Shown here: positions 44,093-54,181 of the stretch, in pieces
Layout of the letters: the number at the start of each line of letters is the position of its first letter
How positions within the stretch are numbered: the first letter of the stretch is position 1
Assembly: GCF_024189315.1 (NCBI RefSeq)
Contig: NZ_JAIZEO010000001.1
Coordinates: 1,302,001 to 1,366,000 of the forward strand
Reading direction: 5' to 3'
DNA from: Halobacillus sp. A5
GTDB taxonomy: Bacteria; Bacillota; Bacilli; Bacillales; Halobacillaceae
DNA length: 64,000 nt
Made by a program: the position numbers and the translations under genes
Notes under the pieces: generated by a model
What the model saw: only the letters and a program-made list of their open reading frames with translations
What the model was told of the DNA's origin: nothing
Databases searched by the model: none

Positions 44093-45091
44093 TTAATAGA
44101 TCATATTAAGGAAATCCTCTTTCGTAATTTTACCAAGATAATGAGAAATCTCCACCTGTTCAAGAGCTTCAGCAATCGAGGCCCTCTCGTACTTCACATC
44201 AATAAGAAGTCCCTCAATCTCAGAAATATCACCTACCCCAAAGAAATCACCATAGATTTTCACATTACGAATGAAGCCTTTTGAAACGTCGAGACGGATA
44301 TCGTAGCTGCCTGCGCCTTCAATTCGTTTCGTCTGCTGAATATTAAACTTCGGCGACTTTCCATAATTCCAATCCCAATTCCGATAGCGCTCATCTGCAA
44401 TTTTATAAATTTCTGCCCAGTCCTGCTCCGTTAATTTATATTGCGGCACATTTTTTACATCTTCCACATCAAAAATATATCTGAGAATCAGATGTTTAAA
44501 CTCGTCCATTGTAATGGATTGCTCAAGATACTCCGATATGTTTGCCACCCGGCTTCGAATGGATTTAATTCCTTTCGATTTAATTTTCTCGGTTTTTACA
44601 TTAAGAGCCGAGACAACATTTTCGATTTCAGAATCAAGCATTAGTGTTCCGTGGCTGAACATACGTCCCCGCGTTGAAAACTGAGCATTCCCCGAAATTT
44701 TGCGTCCGTCCACCACGATATCATTACGGCCCGAAAGCTCAGCAGCTACTCCCAGCTTGTTCAGAGCCTGTGTCACCGGTTCAGTAAACTTGGCGAAATC
44801 ATGAAAGCTGTCCCCGTCATCCTTTGTGATAAAACTGAAGTTTAAATTGCCGAGGTCGTGGTAAACAGCTCCGCCGCCGGATAAACGCCGCACAACGTGT
44901 ATTCCATTTTCATCAACGTAATTAGTATTTATTTCTTCTATGGTATTCTGGTTTTTACCAATAATAATGGAAGGCTCATTAATATAAAAAAGAAGATAAG
45001 TTTCATTGATATCTAAATTTTTAAGCGCATATTCTTCAATCGCTAAGTTAATCCGCGGATCCTTAACTCCCTCATGATCAATAAATAACAT
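44093..45091 (-). CDS. lplJ: Lipoate-protein ligase A LplJ
   Basis: This 332-residue enzyme ligates free lipoate to 2-oxoacid dehydrogenase E2 and GcvH. Conserved motifs are SIIIGKNQNT, RRLSGGGAVYHDLGNLNFSF (about 69-88) and DGRKISGNAQF (about 130-140), the last with the catalytic lysine, plus a C-terminal accessory domain. Length matches LplJ. It is monocistronic between yhfI and lcfB on the minus strand. Confidence 0.94.
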   Translation of the reverse strand: MLFIDHEGVKDPRINLAIEEYALKNLDINETYLLFYINEPSIIIGKNQNTIEEINTNYVDENGIHVVRRLSGGGAVYHDLGNLNFSFITKDDGDSFHDFAKFTEPVTQALNKLGVAAELSGRNDIVVDGRKISGNAQFSTRGRMFSHGTLMLDSEIENVVSALNVKTEKIKSKGIKSIRSRVANISEYLEQSITMDEFKHLILRYIFDVEDVKNVPQYKLTEQDWAEIYKIADERYRNWDWNYGKSPKFNIQQTKRIEGAGSYDIRLDVSKGFIRNVKIYGDFFGVGDISEIEGLLIDVKYERASIAEALEQVEISHYLGKITKEDFLNMIY

Positions 45092-45155
45092 CGTCTCATC
45101 CTTTCAACGTTTCACTCTATCTATCATTGTATAAAACCCGGGGGCATTACACAAT

Positions 45156-45905
45156 TTATTGAGCGTCCGATCTCCACGCTAATTTCTCATCAGCCAATTT
45201 TATGTGACCGTTGAACACATCAGCTGCTTCCTGCAGCAGAAGCTTCCTTCTGCCAAATTGAGGTAAATGACTCAGCCAAAGCGTTTCCACATCGGCCTTC
45301 TTCGCTACAGTTGCTGCTTCTTCACTTGTCATATGCCCGGGACCGCTTCCATCCATTCCTTTGTAAAAGTTGGTATCCGTAATCAGCAGATCCGCTCCAT
45401 GTGCAAATGATGCAAGCTCTTCAAAGTAGCCCGTATCGGCCGTATATACAACCTCTGCTGTACTACTACAGATTTTCATAGCAAAACACGGGACGGGGTG
45501 AAGAGTTTGCAGAAACTCTACAGAGAGCGGACCGAGCTGTAAAGTCTGCGTGGGATCATAAGCCACTCCTTCGGTATATTGATGGGTTAACGACTGGAAG
45601 CTTTTTTCATCCATTTCATGGCCGAAGATCGGCAGGACATCCGTCGTTTCAGCAATGGTGTTCTGTACGAGACAAGCGTACTGCAGCACGCCAATATCCG
45701 CTATGTGATCCTGATGGTAATGAGAAAGAACTACAGCATCCAGCTCTTTAATTTCTATTTTTTGCTGCAGTTTAGCTAAAGCTCCGCTTCCACAATCTAC
45801 TAAGAGCTTATAATTGTCTTCTTCAACTAAATAACAGGAAGTTGCACTGTTCGCAGCAGGGTAACCACCCCAGTATCCAATCGTCGTTACTTGCATTTCC
45901 GTCAC
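45156..45905 (-). CDS. yhfI: Metallo-beta-lactamase fold hydrolase YhfI
   Basis: This 249-residue RNase Z-like MBL protein has the metal motif LSHYHQDHIADIG (about 60-72), a further Asp in VVYTADTGYFEEL, and His in LLITDTNFYKG...HMTSEEAATVAKKA and LWLSHLPQF. It corresponds to B. subtilis YhfI and is divergent from yhfH, as expected. The substrate is unknown. Confidence 0.88.
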   Translation of the reverse strand: MTEMQVTTIGYWGGYPAANSATSCYLVEEDNYKLLVDCGSGALAKLQQKIEIKELDAVVLSHYHQDHIADIGVLQYACLVQNTIAETTDVLPIFGHEMDEKSFQSLTHQYTEGVAYDPTQTLQLGPLSVEFLQTLHPVPCFAMKICSSTAEVVYTADTGYFEELASFAHGADLLITDTNFYKGMDGSGPGHMTSEEAATVAKKADVETLWLSHLPQFGRRKLLLQEAADVFNGHIKLADEKLAWRSDAQ

Positions 45906-46015
45906 TCCTTATCATACTTTAGAACCATTTTCGATTTGTTTTATAACAGATGGTTGAATTCTGAATATTGTTATAATACAATGACTTTACAACAACTAAT
46001 TGGAGGCGATTTCAT

Positions 46016-46144
46016 ATGATGAACGTCATTGAGTTTTTCCGTAACCTACCTAAAAAGCAGTGTACTAAATGCGGCCATGCAATTCAGGAGCAGGCTGACT
46101 GCTACGGTAATGTTTGTGATGAATGCAGTCATCCTGCCCGTTAA
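46016..46144 (+). CDS. yhfH: YhfH-type zinc-ribbon peptide
   Basis: A 42-residue peptide (NVIEFFRNLPKKQCTKCGHA onward) has CxxC at residues 16-19, then Cys29, Cys34 and Cys37, which form a compact zinc ribbon. The family (YhfH, PF14149) is short and found next to yhfI. The start follows TGGAGG (a second ATG is at 46019), and a terminator follows at 46189-46217. Function is unknown. Confidence 0.85.
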   Translation: MMNVIEFFRNLPKKQCTKCGHAIQEQADCYGNVCDECSHPAR

Positions 46145-46188
46145 TCATAGTGTTCCACACCTCTACAGTTTTTGAACATGTAAATTCA

Positions 46189-46217
46189 AGAGCAGCCCGC
46201 CGGCTGCTCTTTTTTTG
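46189..46217 (+). terminator. Terminator of yhfH
   Basis: The stem GAGCAGCC/GGCTGCTC is followed by TTTTTTTG. Confidence 0.9.
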
Positions 46218-46238
46218 TGCATAAAAAAACCCGCATTT

Positions 46239-47261
46239 TTATGAAGATGCGGATTCTTTCATGCTCATGCGCTCCGTGGACTTTCTTTTAATAAGCTCAT
46301 AATTGTAGACGATTTGCTGCTCATCCTCAGGCTGTTCTTTTTTTATTTTTTCGACCAGGACCTGAATCGTCTTCATGGCCATCTCCTCTACCGGCTGTCT
46401 AACCGTTGTTATCGCCGGAACCATAAGCAAAGAGATCATCTGATTATCAAAGCCTATAATAGCTAAATCTTCAGGGATGGTAAAGCCGGATTGCGAAGCT
46501 GCATAAATAATACCCGCAGCCACTTCGTCAGATCCTGTAAAAATCCCGTCCACTTTTTCTTCCTGCTCCTGAAGAAATGAAAACACCCCTTGCCCGTCCT
46601 TTACATCAAGTGCATTTCTTATTTCAAGATTTTCATCAAAAGCCAGGTTAAAATCTGTTAACGCTTGCAGGAATCCCTCTTTCCGCTGACGGGTTATGTG
46701 AGTTTCTTGAGCACCAGTAGCGTATGCAATTCTAGTACATCCCTGTTCAATTAAATGAGCGGTGGCATCATAGGACGCCTGCCGGTGATCAATGTGTATC
46801 ATAGATACTTGATCTGAATCCATGTATTCATTACAAAGGACGATAGGGCCGGATTCAAGGTAAGGTTCAATAACGTCCCAGTCATTTGTTAATGACGCCA
46901 TGACGACACCATCAACTTGTTTAGTTTTTAAAAGCTGTAAGTAATCCAATTCTTTCTGCTTCTTATCATGGGTTTGACACACTATAACCTGATACCCGTA
47001 TTCTGATGCTTTGCGCTCCATGGATTCGATTAGATGTCCAAAAAAAGGATTAGTTACCCGCGGAAGCAAAACCGCGATCGTTTCTGTCCGCTGACTGCGA
47101 AGCCGGCGCGCGGAAGAATTCGGCACATACCCTAGCTGCTGCATAGCATCCATGATTTTTTCTTTTTTCTCTTCCGTGACATAGGGCTGATCGTTAATCA
47201 CCCGGGACACTGTAGTCCGCGACAAACCTGCCAGACGGGCCACATCCTCAATTGTAGCCAT
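46239..47261 (-). CDS. LacI family transcriptional regulator
   Basis: This 340-residue protein has an N-terminal LacI helix-turn-helix (ATIEDVARLAGLSRTTVSRVI), hinge helix PNSSARRLRSQR and a sugar-binding-like core. The ATG at 47261 follows GGGGGAG; an in-frame extension of eight codons lacks a site. There is no sugar gene next to it, so its target is distant or it is an orphan. A palindrome just upstream (47290-47303) could be its own operator. Confidence 0.88.
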   Translation of the reverse strand: MATIEDVARLAGLSRTTVSRVINDQPYVTEEKKEKIMDAMQQLGYVPNSSARRLRSQRTETIAVLLPRVTNPFFGHLIESMERKASEYGYQVIVCQTHDKKQKELDYLQLLKTKQVDGVVMASLTNDWDVIEPYLESGPIVLCNEYMDSDQVSMIHIDHRQASYDATAHLIEQGCTRIAYATGAQETHITRQRKEGFLQALTDFNLAFDENLEIRNALDVKDGQGVFSFLQEQEEKVDGIFTGSDEVAAGIIYAASQSGFTIPEDLAIIGFDNQMISLLMVPAITTVRQPVEEMAMKTIQVLVEKIKKEQPEDEQQIVYNYELIKRKSTERMSMKESASS

Positions 47262-47289
47262 AATAACTCCCCCTGTTTCAGCCACATTT

Positions 47290-47303
47290 TGAAATCGTTT
47301 TCA
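47290..47303. promoter_or_regulatory. cre-like/LacI-family operator
   Basis: TGAAATCGTTTTCA matches the cre consensus TGWAANCGNTNWCA at every defined position. It lies 28 bp upstream of the LacI gene start. It may serve CcpA or autoregulation by the LacI protein, since LacI-family proteins share this CG-centred operator type. Confidence 0.65.
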
Positions 47304-47371
47304 TAACAAATCATACTAATACACATCAAAAGATGCAAGAACAATCTATAGTGAGTGTACCCGGCACACAG

Positions 47372-47409
47372 AAAAAAAAGAAAAAAACTGCTGCGGGGAG
47401 GCAGCAGTT
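47372..47409 (-). terminator. Terminator of hemEHY
   Basis: The stem AACTGCTGC/GCAGCAGTT (minus strand) is followed by a long T-rich run broken by one C. The 5' arm reaches into the hemY stop codon. Confidence 0.88.
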
Positions 47410-48805
47410 AGTAATTGAGGTATTTAAGGGTGTGTTCGACTGCGGCTTCGCCTTGATCTATGCAGTCTGGCAGCCCGATTCCTGCGTAAGATGCTCCTGC
47501 CAGGTAGACGCCGGGCAGTTTATCATTTAATTGTTCGGTGACCTTTTGAAGTCGCTCCTTATGCCCGACTGAATACTGGGGCATAGAGTCCCGCCATCTC
47601 GTTACAACGGAGAATTCCGGCTTCTCCTCGATTTTCATAATTTTATTGAGATCTTTTAACGCGATCTCTGTAATCTCTTCATCTGAGAGGTCTACTACTT
47701 CTTGATCGTCCGGCTTTCCAACGTAACACCTCAGCATAACTTTACCTTCGGGAGTGGAATGAGGCCATTTCTTATGAGTCCACGTGCAGGCAGTTATGCG
47801 GAATTGACTGTTTCGGGAAACGACAAAGCCTGTGCCATCAATATCTTTTTTGATCGCTGATACGTTAAAAGCCATAGCAGTATTAGCAACAGAAGTCGCT
47901 TTCATTTCCTTTAAGGTATTCATGAATTCATACTGTGAAAGCATGCGACGGGCTGCAAAGTACGGTACAGCCGCAATGACCGCGTCTGCTTTTTCCACAC
48001 TTCCATCACTTAATAACACGTGGTATCCTTCATTTTTCTTCTCAATGTGGTCGATTCCTATACTTTTATGCACGGATTCGGGATCAAGCTGCTTCTCAAG
48101 AGCGTATACCAGTGAACCGAGACCATCTTCAAATGTGCGGAACATGCTTGGCTTCTGCTTGTTCTTTGGAGGTTTTGGAACCGTTTGTCTCAGTCCCTTT
48201 ATTAAACTTCCATGTTCCTGCTCCAAATTGTAAAAGTTCGGGAACGTCGCCTGTAAACTCAGATCATCAATATCACCAGCATAGATCCCCGATAATAACG
48301 GCTCTATTAAATTTTCAACTACTTGATTACCCAGACGCCTTCTAAAGAATAACCCGAGGGATTGATCCTCTTCTATGGAGCGTTTTGGTTTGACTAGATC
48401 TAAAGAGGCTCTGACTTTACCAGCAGGAGTAAACAAATTGGAAAAAAGAAACGGCCTTATCCTTGTCGGAATTCCCATAAAAGATCCGCTCGGCATTTTG
48501 TGAAGCTTGTCCTTCACAAGAATATATGCCTGTCCTGTTCCATTGGGAACGAGCTTATTCTCAAGCCCTACTTCACGAGCTAAACGAGTTGCGCTTTTCT
48601 TTCGTTCTAAAAAAGAATCAGGTCCCCGTTCAATCGTAAAGCCTTCTCTCTTCACTGTATCAATCTTACCGCCTAAATGATCGCTCGCTTCATAAAGCTG
48701 CACATCAATCGGGAGCTGTTTTTCACGGACTTCTTTTTGTAAATAGTAAGCAGCGGTTAATCCGGAGATACCTCCGCCTGCTATTATTACTTTTTTACGT
48801 TCCAT
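47408..48805 (-). CDS. hemY: Coproporphyrinogen III (protoporphyrinogen) oxidase HemY
   Basis: This 465-residue flavoprotein has the N-terminal FAD fold IIAGGGISGLTAAYYLQ, RGPDSFLERKKSA and a C-terminal GVYLAGASYAGIGLPDCIDQG. In Gram-positive bacteria this enzyme oxidises coproporphyrinogen III to coproporphyrin III (also named CgoX). It is the last gene of hemE-hemH-hemY, starting 4 bp after hemH, and ends at a strong terminator. Confidence 0.96.
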   Translation of the reverse strand: MERKKVIIAGGGISGLTAAYYLQKEVREKQLPIDVQLYEASDHLGGKIDTVKREGFTIERGPDSFLERKKSATRLAREVGLENKLVPNGTGQAYILVKDKLHKMPSGSFMGIPTRIRPFLFSNLFTPAGKVRASLDLVKPKRSIEEDQSLGLFFRRRLGNQVVENLIEPLLSGIYAGDIDDLSLQATFPNFYNLEQEHGSLIKGLRQTVPKPPKNKQKPSMFRTFEDGLGSLVYALEKQLDPESVHKSIGIDHIEKKNEGYHVLLSDGSVEKADAVIAAVPYFAARRMLSQYEFMNTLKEMKATSVANTAMAFNVSAIKKDIDGTGFVVSRNSQFRITACTWTHKKWPHSTPEGKVMLRCYVGKPDDQEVVDLSDEEITEIALKDLNKIMKIEEKPEFSVVTRWRDSMPQYSVGHKERLQKVTEQLNDKLPGVYLAGASYAGIGLPDCIDQGEAAVEHTLKYLNY

Positions 48806-48809
48806 ATAT

Positions 48810-49745
48810 TTAAACCTGCTGTTCCATTTCAGCCAGTACTACTCCAGCGAGGGTACGGATGAACTTCGGATGAGTATTCGGCATTTCCGGGCGGTAGTAA
48901 TCCGCTCCTACCTCGTGACACACCACTTTACACTCAAAATCATTATCGTAGAGTACTTCAAGATGATCTGAAACAAAGCCAACCGGAGCATATACAAACG
49001 ATTGGTACCCTTTTTCATTAAAAAGGTCTCTCGTTAAATCCTGGACGTCCGGTCCAAGCCAGGGCTCGGGAGTGTTTCCTTCACTCTGCCAGCCAATTTC
49101 ATACTGGGTAATACCTGTTTCCTCAGAGATGAGCTCAGCCGTTTTCTTCAGCTGGTCAGCGTAAGGATCTCCGCCTTCCAGGATTTTTTCAGGAAGACTA
49201 TGGGCTGAAACAATTAAACAAGCTTTCTCTCGTTCTTCCGTAGACATCTTTTCATACTCCGTTAGAATATGCTCACTCCAATAATCAATAAAACCTGGAG
49301 CATCATACCAGCTTTCTACAGAATGAATGGAAATACTATGTTTTTCTGCTTCCTCCTGTGCACGACCGTTGTATGACTTCACGCTGTAAGTTGAATAATG
49401 AGGAGCTAATACAATCGATACAGCTTCTTTAATACCGTCCGCGGCCATCTGCTGCACAGCATCTTCAACAAAAGGATCGATGTGCTTCAGGCCTAGATAC
49501 ATTTTGAATTCGAATTCGTCCTGTTCTTCATTTAATGTATTCTGCAGGGCTAGAGCTTGATCTTCTGTAATTCGTGCGAGCGGGGAGATTCCCCCAATTG
49601 CTTCATAACGGCCGCGGAGATCCTCAAGCATCTCATCTGATGGTTTCCGACCTCGGCGGATATGGGTATAGTACCTTTCTAAATCTTCTTCTTTATAGGG
49701 CGTTCCATACGCCATGACAAGCAATCCTACTTGTTTCTTTTCCAT
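48810..49745 (-). CDS. hemH: Coproporphyrin ferrochelatase HemH
   Basis: This 311-residue enzyme inserts Fe2+ into coproporphyrin III (CpfC). The catalytic His is in [14 protein letters not shown] (about 183), and the conserved [20 protein letters not shown] block and [18 protein letters not shown] with its acidic metal-path residues follow. It is the middle gene of the haem operon, 13 bp after hemE. Confidence 0.96.
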   Translation of the reverse strand: MEKKQVGLLVMAYGTPYKEEDLERYYTHIRRGRKPSDEMLEDLRGRYEAIGGISPLARITEDQALALQNTLNEEQDEFEFKMYLGLKHIDPFVEDAVQQMAADGIKEAVSIVLAPHYSTYSVKSYNGRAQEEAEKHSISIHSVESWYDAPGFIDYWSEHILTEYEKMSTEEREKACLIVSAHSLPEKILEGGDPYADQLKKTAELISEETGITQYEIGWQSEGNTPEPWLGPDVQDLTRDLFNEKGYQSFVYAPVGFVSDHLEVLYDNDFECKVVCHEVGADYYRPEMPNTHPKFIRTLAGVVLAEMEQQV

Positions 49746-49758
49746 TATGATTCACCTC

Positions 49759-50796
49759 TTAATTCTTTTTTGAATAATTGTGAATGAGCTGTGTCAGTCT
49801 CCGTAAGGTCTCCGGCTGAATATCCGGGGTGACTCCATGACCTAAATTAAAAATATGGCTTGGATGCTGTCTGCCTTCATCGATGATCGCTTTTGCCCGC
49901 TCCTCAATAACATTCCAGTCACAAAGCAGTATAGATGGATCCAGGTTACCTTGAAGCGGCTTCGTAATCCCCATATCTCTCGCTTCTTTTATAGACATGC
50001 GCCAGTCTAAACCGACTACATCCACGGGCAGATCATTCCACTCTAGAGCTAAATGCCGTGCTCCTACACCAAACATAATGAGAGGTACCTCTGTTGATTG
50101 AAGCTCATTGAATATCCGTTCCATCACGGGTTTAATAAACGTTCGATAATCCTCCACATTTAAAGCGCCGACCCACGAATCAAAAATTTGAATCGCACTG
50201 GCTCCTGCAGAAACCTGGGAACGAGTATAACTAATCGTCGTCTCCGCCAGCTTGTCCATTAGAGCAAACCATGTTTCAGGCTCGTTATACATCAACGCTT
50301 TCGTCTTACTATAATTTTTTGAAGGACCGCCTTCAATCATATAGCTTGCGAGCGTAAACGGGGCGCCGGCAAAGCCGATAAGAGGCACATTCAACTGTTC
50401 CCGTGTCAATAACCGGATCGTATCCATCACGTAGGAAACATCTGCCTCAGGATCAATCGTACCAAGTTTATCGACATCCGCTTTACGCTGGATTGGATTA
50501 TCTATAACCGGCCCGATGCCTTTTTTTATTTCAACATCAACTCCAATGGCAGGGAGAGGGGTCATAATATCTTTGTAAAGAATCGCAGCATCCACATCAT
50601 ACTGCTCAACAGGAAGCCTGGTAACATAGGCGCCCAGTTCCGGCTGGTGAGTAATTTCAAAAAGTGAATATTTCTCTTTCAACTTTCGGTATTCCGGCTG
50701 CGACCGGCCGGCCTGACGCATGTACCAGACGGGTGTATGGTCGGTTGGCTCACCGCGAAATGCTTTTAGTATCGTATCGTTAAATGATTTCGTCAT
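49759..50796 (-). CDS. hemE: Uroporphyrinogen decarboxylase
   Basis: This 345-residue enzyme removes four carboxyls from uroporphyrinogen III. The signatures [16 protein letters not shown] (about 22-37) and [19 protein letters not shown] are intact. Two ATGs are close (50802 and 50796), and the second has better spacing from AAAGGAG. It is the first gene of hemEHY, with pbpF upstream on the same strand, as in B. subtilis. Confidence 0.96.
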   Translation of the reverse strand: MTKSFNDTILKAFRGEPTDHTPVWYMRQAGRSQPEYRKLKEKYSLFEITHQPELGAYVTRLPVEQYDVDAAILYKDIMTPLPAIGVDVEIKKGIGPVIDNPIQRKADVDKLGTIDPEADVSYVMDTIRLLTREQLNVPLIGFAGAPFTLASYMIEGGPSKNYSKTKALMYNEPETWFALMDKLAETTISYTRSQVSAGASAIQIFDSWVGALNVEDYRTFIKPVMERIFNELQSTEVPLIMFGVGARHLALEWNDLPVDVVGLDWRMSIKEARDMGITKPLQGNLDPSILLCDWNVIEERAKAIIDEGRQHPSHIFNLGHGVTPDIQPETLRRLTQLIHNYSKKN

Positions 50797-50913
50797 CCTC
50801 ATAACTCCTTTTACACGTTCAACGTTTATCCGATTTCAACTATACCCATTTTTTTACGTAGTGTATAGAAAAACGATTGGTTTGTCACTATATTGTGCAT
50901 TTTTTCACAGGTG

Positions 50914-53076
50914 TTAATTAATCGTTACTGAATTTGATGGTTCTCCTTCATGGCCTGTCAAGGGATCGTAAGGAACCACAACGTACGTACGAGAACTTAA
51001 TAGACTAAATCCGCTCACACTGTACTCGCCTTTCCCCGTTACGTCCCCTACTAGTTTTTTCTCCTCACCCTTCTCTTCATAAATACGGTAAACGACCCGG
51101 TCGTCTTCTGCAGGTGTCCATTCAATTGTTCCCGATACAAGTCTGAATCCACCGAAGCTTACCGACCCTTTCGCATCATTGATTTCAGGGAGGGTAAGAG
51201 GTTCAGGCAGCCTTTCAAGCCCTTCTGGTTTATTAAAGGAGGCCGTCATTTCCTTTTGCTCGTCTACTTCCGATAATATCGATTTCATAAGTGCTGTGGG
51301 GTACTCACTTCCCCCGGTAAGGTAATGGTTTTCCCCGGCCTCGTCATACCCCATCCACAGAGAACCAACATACTCTGGAGTGTAACCGACAAACCAAACA
51401 TCTTTGTTCTCCCCATCGACATTAGGATGCTGCTGAGTACCTGTTTTTCCAGCTAGAGCCTTTGAGAAGGTCCCCGCTTGAGCTGTACCGGATTCTACCG
51501 TCCTCTCAAGCATCTGCGTCATGTTCCACGCTGTCTCTTCGTTGAATACTTCTTTTTCAGAAGGCTCGTGTTTGTGAATAACTTCTCCATTCCGATCAAC
51601 AATCTGCTGTATAGTATGTCCTTCTGTAACTTTTCCTTCGCTTACGAAGCTTCGATAGGCCTGCGTCAACTGTAAAGGAGTATACCCTTCGGAAAGCCCG
51701 CCTAATGCAATAGATAGACCCTCATCTTTCGTGGGAAGACCGAGTTCCTCCAAATATTTCTTCGAGTAGTCGATTCCCATTTGATCTAACAACCAAACAG
51801 CCGGGGCATTTTTTGACTCTACAATCGCCTGATAAATGGAAGTATACCCATCATATTCGCCGTCGTAATTACGCGGGGTATAGTCACCATAGCTCCTCTC
51901 TTCATCTTCAAGAAGGGAGTAAGGGATATATTTTTTATCCATCAGGGCGGGACCATAAACAGATAAAGGCTTTATAACAGATCCGGGTTGTTTTTTCGTC
52001 AGAGCACGATTCCGATCTCCATGCTTGAAGTCACGTCCGCCTACAATAGCAGCCATCCCCCCTGTTTTTTGATCCATTAAGGTAAAAGCTCCTTCAACTT
52101 CACCTTGTGAGCCAGGGGCAAATTCTCCATTTTTCATCTGTGCGGCAGCAGTCTCTTGAATCCCTGGATCCATTTCTACAATAATCTGATAACCTCCCCG
52201 TTTTAGTTCATCCCGGGAAATGTGGTACTTATTCTCCGCTTCTCTTATCGCTGCATCTACATAACTGTTGCTCCAGGTCTGGTTGTTTTCCTCTCTCGCT
52301 TCTTCACCCAGGGTGGAACCTTGAAGACTAACCATTTCTTCTGCAGCAATCATGTTGTTTGCTTCCATCCGGGCAAGCACTGTATTACGTCGTTCTAAAG
52401 CGTTGTCGGGATTTTCAAAAGGTGAATATGAATTAGGAGCCTTTGGCAGCCCGGCCAGCAGTGCCCCTTGATTAATCGTAATATCTTTAACCGATGTATT
52501 AAAATATTCTTTTGAAGCCTCTTCTACACCGTAAGCCCCGTTACCGAAATAGATGGTGTTTAAGTAAAGCTCAAGGATTTCGTCCTTTGTGTATTTCCTT
52601 TCTAAATGAATGGCAGCCATTACTTCTTTCGTTTTACGCATCCAGGATTTTTCATTCGTAAGAAATAGGTTTTTGGCAAGCTGCTGAGTAATCGTACTGC
52701 CCCCCTCTACCTTTTCCATAGCTATAATATCCCTGTACAAAGCCCTTAAAATGGACCTGAAGTCTACCCCTGAATGTTCATAAAAGCGACCATCCTCCAC
52801 CGCAATGAAAGCCTCCTGGACATGCTCTGGAATCTCATTTATATCTACTAACGTCCGATTCTCCGTGTAAATTCGTTCGATCACTTCTCCGTCTGCAGTT
52901 TCTACTGTAGTTGCGGTATTCAAAGCTAAATCTTCTTCTGAAACGACAAACCGCCCGCCAAAAAGTATAATCAAAAAACCTATAATGGAAAAAAATGCAG
53001 CAGCAGTAATAATAACGAACGGCCATTTGATTCTTTTCATCCACCTTACTGATGGCAATTTCCAAATCTTTTTCAA
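50914..53076 (-). CDS. pbpF: Class A penicillin-binding protein (PbpF/PBP2c-like)
   Basis: This 720-residue bifunctional peptidoglycan synthase has one membrane anchor (about 20-45). Its glycosyltransferase domain carries AVEDGRFYEHSGVDFRSI (catalytic Glu) and GGSTITQQLAKNLFLT. The transpeptidase has SVIK (PGSVIKPLSVYGP), SKN (VESKNAPAVWLLD) and KTG (LAGKTGTQQHPN). A fibronectin-III-like domain fills the last 90 residues. B. subtilis PbpF is spore-linked. The start is a TTG with AAGGA upstream; a later ATG (13 codons in) abuts its own site too closely. Confidence 0.93.
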   Translation of the reverse strand: MKKIWKLPSVRWMKRIKWPFVIITAAAFFSIIGFLIILFGGRFVVSEEDLALNTATTVETADGEVIERIYTENRTLVDINEIPEHVQEAFIAVEDGRFYEHSGVDFRSILRALYRDIIAMEKVEGGSTITQQLAKNLFLTNEKSWMRKTKEVMAAIHLERKYTKDEILELYLNTIYFGNGAYGVEEASKEYFNTSVKDITINQGALLAGLPKAPNSYSPFENPDNALERRNTVLARMEANNMIAAEEMVSLQGSTLGEEAREENNQTWSNSYVDAAIREAENKYHISRDELKRGGYQIIVEMDPGIQETAAAQMKNGEFAPGSQGEVEGAFTLMDQKTGGMAAIVGGRDFKHGDRNRALTKKQPGSVIKPLSVYGPALMDKKYIPYSLLEDEERSYGDYTPRNYDGEYDGYTSIYQAIVESKNAPAVWLLDQMGIDYSKKYLEELGLPTKDEGLSIALGGLSEGYTPLQLTQAYRSFVSEGKVTEGHTIQQIVDRNGEVIHKHEPSEKEVFNEETAWNMTQMLERTVESGTAQAGTFSKALAGKTGTQQHPNVDGENKDVWFVGYTPEYVGSLWMGYDEAGENHYLTGGSEYPTALMKSILSEVDEQKEMTASFNKPEGLERLPEPLTLPEINDAKGSVSFGGFRLVSGTIEWTPAEDDRVVYRIYEEKGEEKKLVGDVTGKGEYSVSGFSLLSSRTYVVVPYDPLTGHEGEPSNSVTIN

Positions 53077-53171
53077 GCGTCGTGCATCCTTTCTTGTTCC
53101 TAAGTTAAAGCTTGCAGAAGTTTTGTCTAACTTGCTACACTAAACGTGATGTAGGAAAGGAGACAAACTTT

Positions 53172-53669
53172 ATGACCGTATCTATGACAAATGGTACATT
53201 AAACTATTTAGCAAAGCTGCAGCAGGAGCACCCTGAAGTTCTATTAATGCAGGATCAGGACAAAACAGCAGCTTACTACGAAGGCAGTCAATCCTCTTTT
53301 TTTGCTGAAGGCCGTGATTTTGAAGTGGTTGAAGCCATAGGGGACGTCCAGCAGACAGGCTTTGTCGTCATGAATAATATTCCCGTATCCGATGAAGGGA
53401 GACCGGTATTTGAAGACCGCTTTAAGAAACGCGCAGGCAGCGTTGAGAGCATGGATGGTTTTCAGGCGATCCGTATCCTAAGACCTGTTAAAGGCAATAC
53501 CTACGTCGTCTTTACGCAATGGCGTAATGAACAGAGCTTTGAAGATTGGAAAAACTCTCAAGCTTTTGAAAAGGCTCACGAAAACTCAGGCCCGAAGCAC
53601 AAAGAGAAACCATCCTTTATTGACGGCAAGCCATACATTACAAAATACCATATGATACAGCCAGACTAA
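53172..53669 (+). CDS. hmoB: Haem-degrading monooxygenase HmoB-like
   Basis: This 165-residue protein has a C-terminal ABM-type domain (about 65-160) with FVVMNNIPVSDEGRPVFEDRF, the conserved Asn and Trp in VVFTQWRNEQSFEDW and the His in KAHENSG. It resembles IsdG/HmoB enzymes that open haem and release iron. The N-terminal 60 residues match the longer HmoB (YhgC) type. The ATG at 53172 follows AAAGGAG. It is divergent from pbpF beside the hem operon, as in B. subtilis. No Fur box was seen upstream. Confidence 0.88.
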   Translation: MTVSMTNGTLNYLAKLQQEHPEVLLMQDQDKTAAYYEGSQSSFFAEGRDFEVVEAIGDVQQTGFVVMNNIPVSDEGRPVFEDRFKKRAGSVESMDGFQAIRILRPVKGNTYVVFTQWRNEQSFEDWKNSQAFEKAHENSGPKHKEKPSFIDGKPYITKYHMIQPD

Positions 53670-53676
53670 ACATAGC

Positions 53677-53709
53677 AAAAAGTGAGCGGTCACAGCCGCT
53701 CACTTTTTT
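53677..53709. terminator. Bidirectional terminator after hmoB
   Basis: The stem AAAAAGTGAGCGG/CCGCTCACTTTTT has a 5-6 base loop. It is shared by hmoB and the thioredoxin-like gene, whose stop abuts it. Confidence 0.92.
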
Positions 53710-53710
53710 A

Positions 53711-54181
53711 CTATTCAACATTATCTTCAAAAAAGCTTTCAAACTCTTCCATTGGCTGTCCGCCGACTATCCGGTCTTGTTCTTCTCCATTTTCATAGTG
53801 AACAAGGGTAGGAGTGGACTCAATACTGTATTTGTTCCATTCACTCTCAAATTCAAGCAGATTCATTTTCTTCATATCTACATCCATGTCTTCGGCAAGC
53901 GGCACAAGGTCAGGAGTAGTCTCCCGGCAATGCGGACATTCCGGGTCGTAGAAGTAAACCGTTACCGGATCGCCGGACTGGACTTCCTCCTCAAGTTCAT
54001 CAGGAAGAATTTGATTTTCATAGTCAGGATCGTCGAGCTGATCAATCGTCGACTGCTCGAGATTATCTTTTTCATATGGATTATCTGCGGATTTCTGTGA
54101 GTTTTGGTAGTTTACGACAAAAGCCAGTACTACGACAAGAATGACCAGCACGGTAGCAAAAATAATCATATTCTTTTTCAT
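53711..54181 (-). CDS. Membrane-anchored thioredoxin-like protein
   Basis: This 156-residue protein has an N-terminal membrane helix (about 5-23), an acidic linker and a thioredoxin fold with active site CPHC in YDPECPHCRETTPD (about 81) and the cis-Pro segment ESTPTLVHY. It starts directly after the bdbC stop, so it is probably BdbC's partner and introduces or shuffles disulfides in exported proteins. It is smaller than BdbD and closer to BdbA-like proteins, so naming is left open. Confidence 0.85.
   Translation of the reverse strand: MKKNMIIFATVLVILVVVLAFVVNYQNSQKSADNPYEKDNLEQSTIDQLDDPDYENQILPDELEEEVQSGDPVTVYFYDPECPHCRETTPDLVPLAEDMDVDMKKMNLLEFESEWNKYSIESTPTLVHYENGEEQDRIVGGQPMEEFESFFEDNVE

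Noticed and set aside
47408-50796. Classical protoporphyrin-dependent pathway reading of hemH and hemY
   Set aside because: In Gram-positive bacteria with this gene set the enzymes act on coproporphyrin intermediates, so the calls were worded accordingly.
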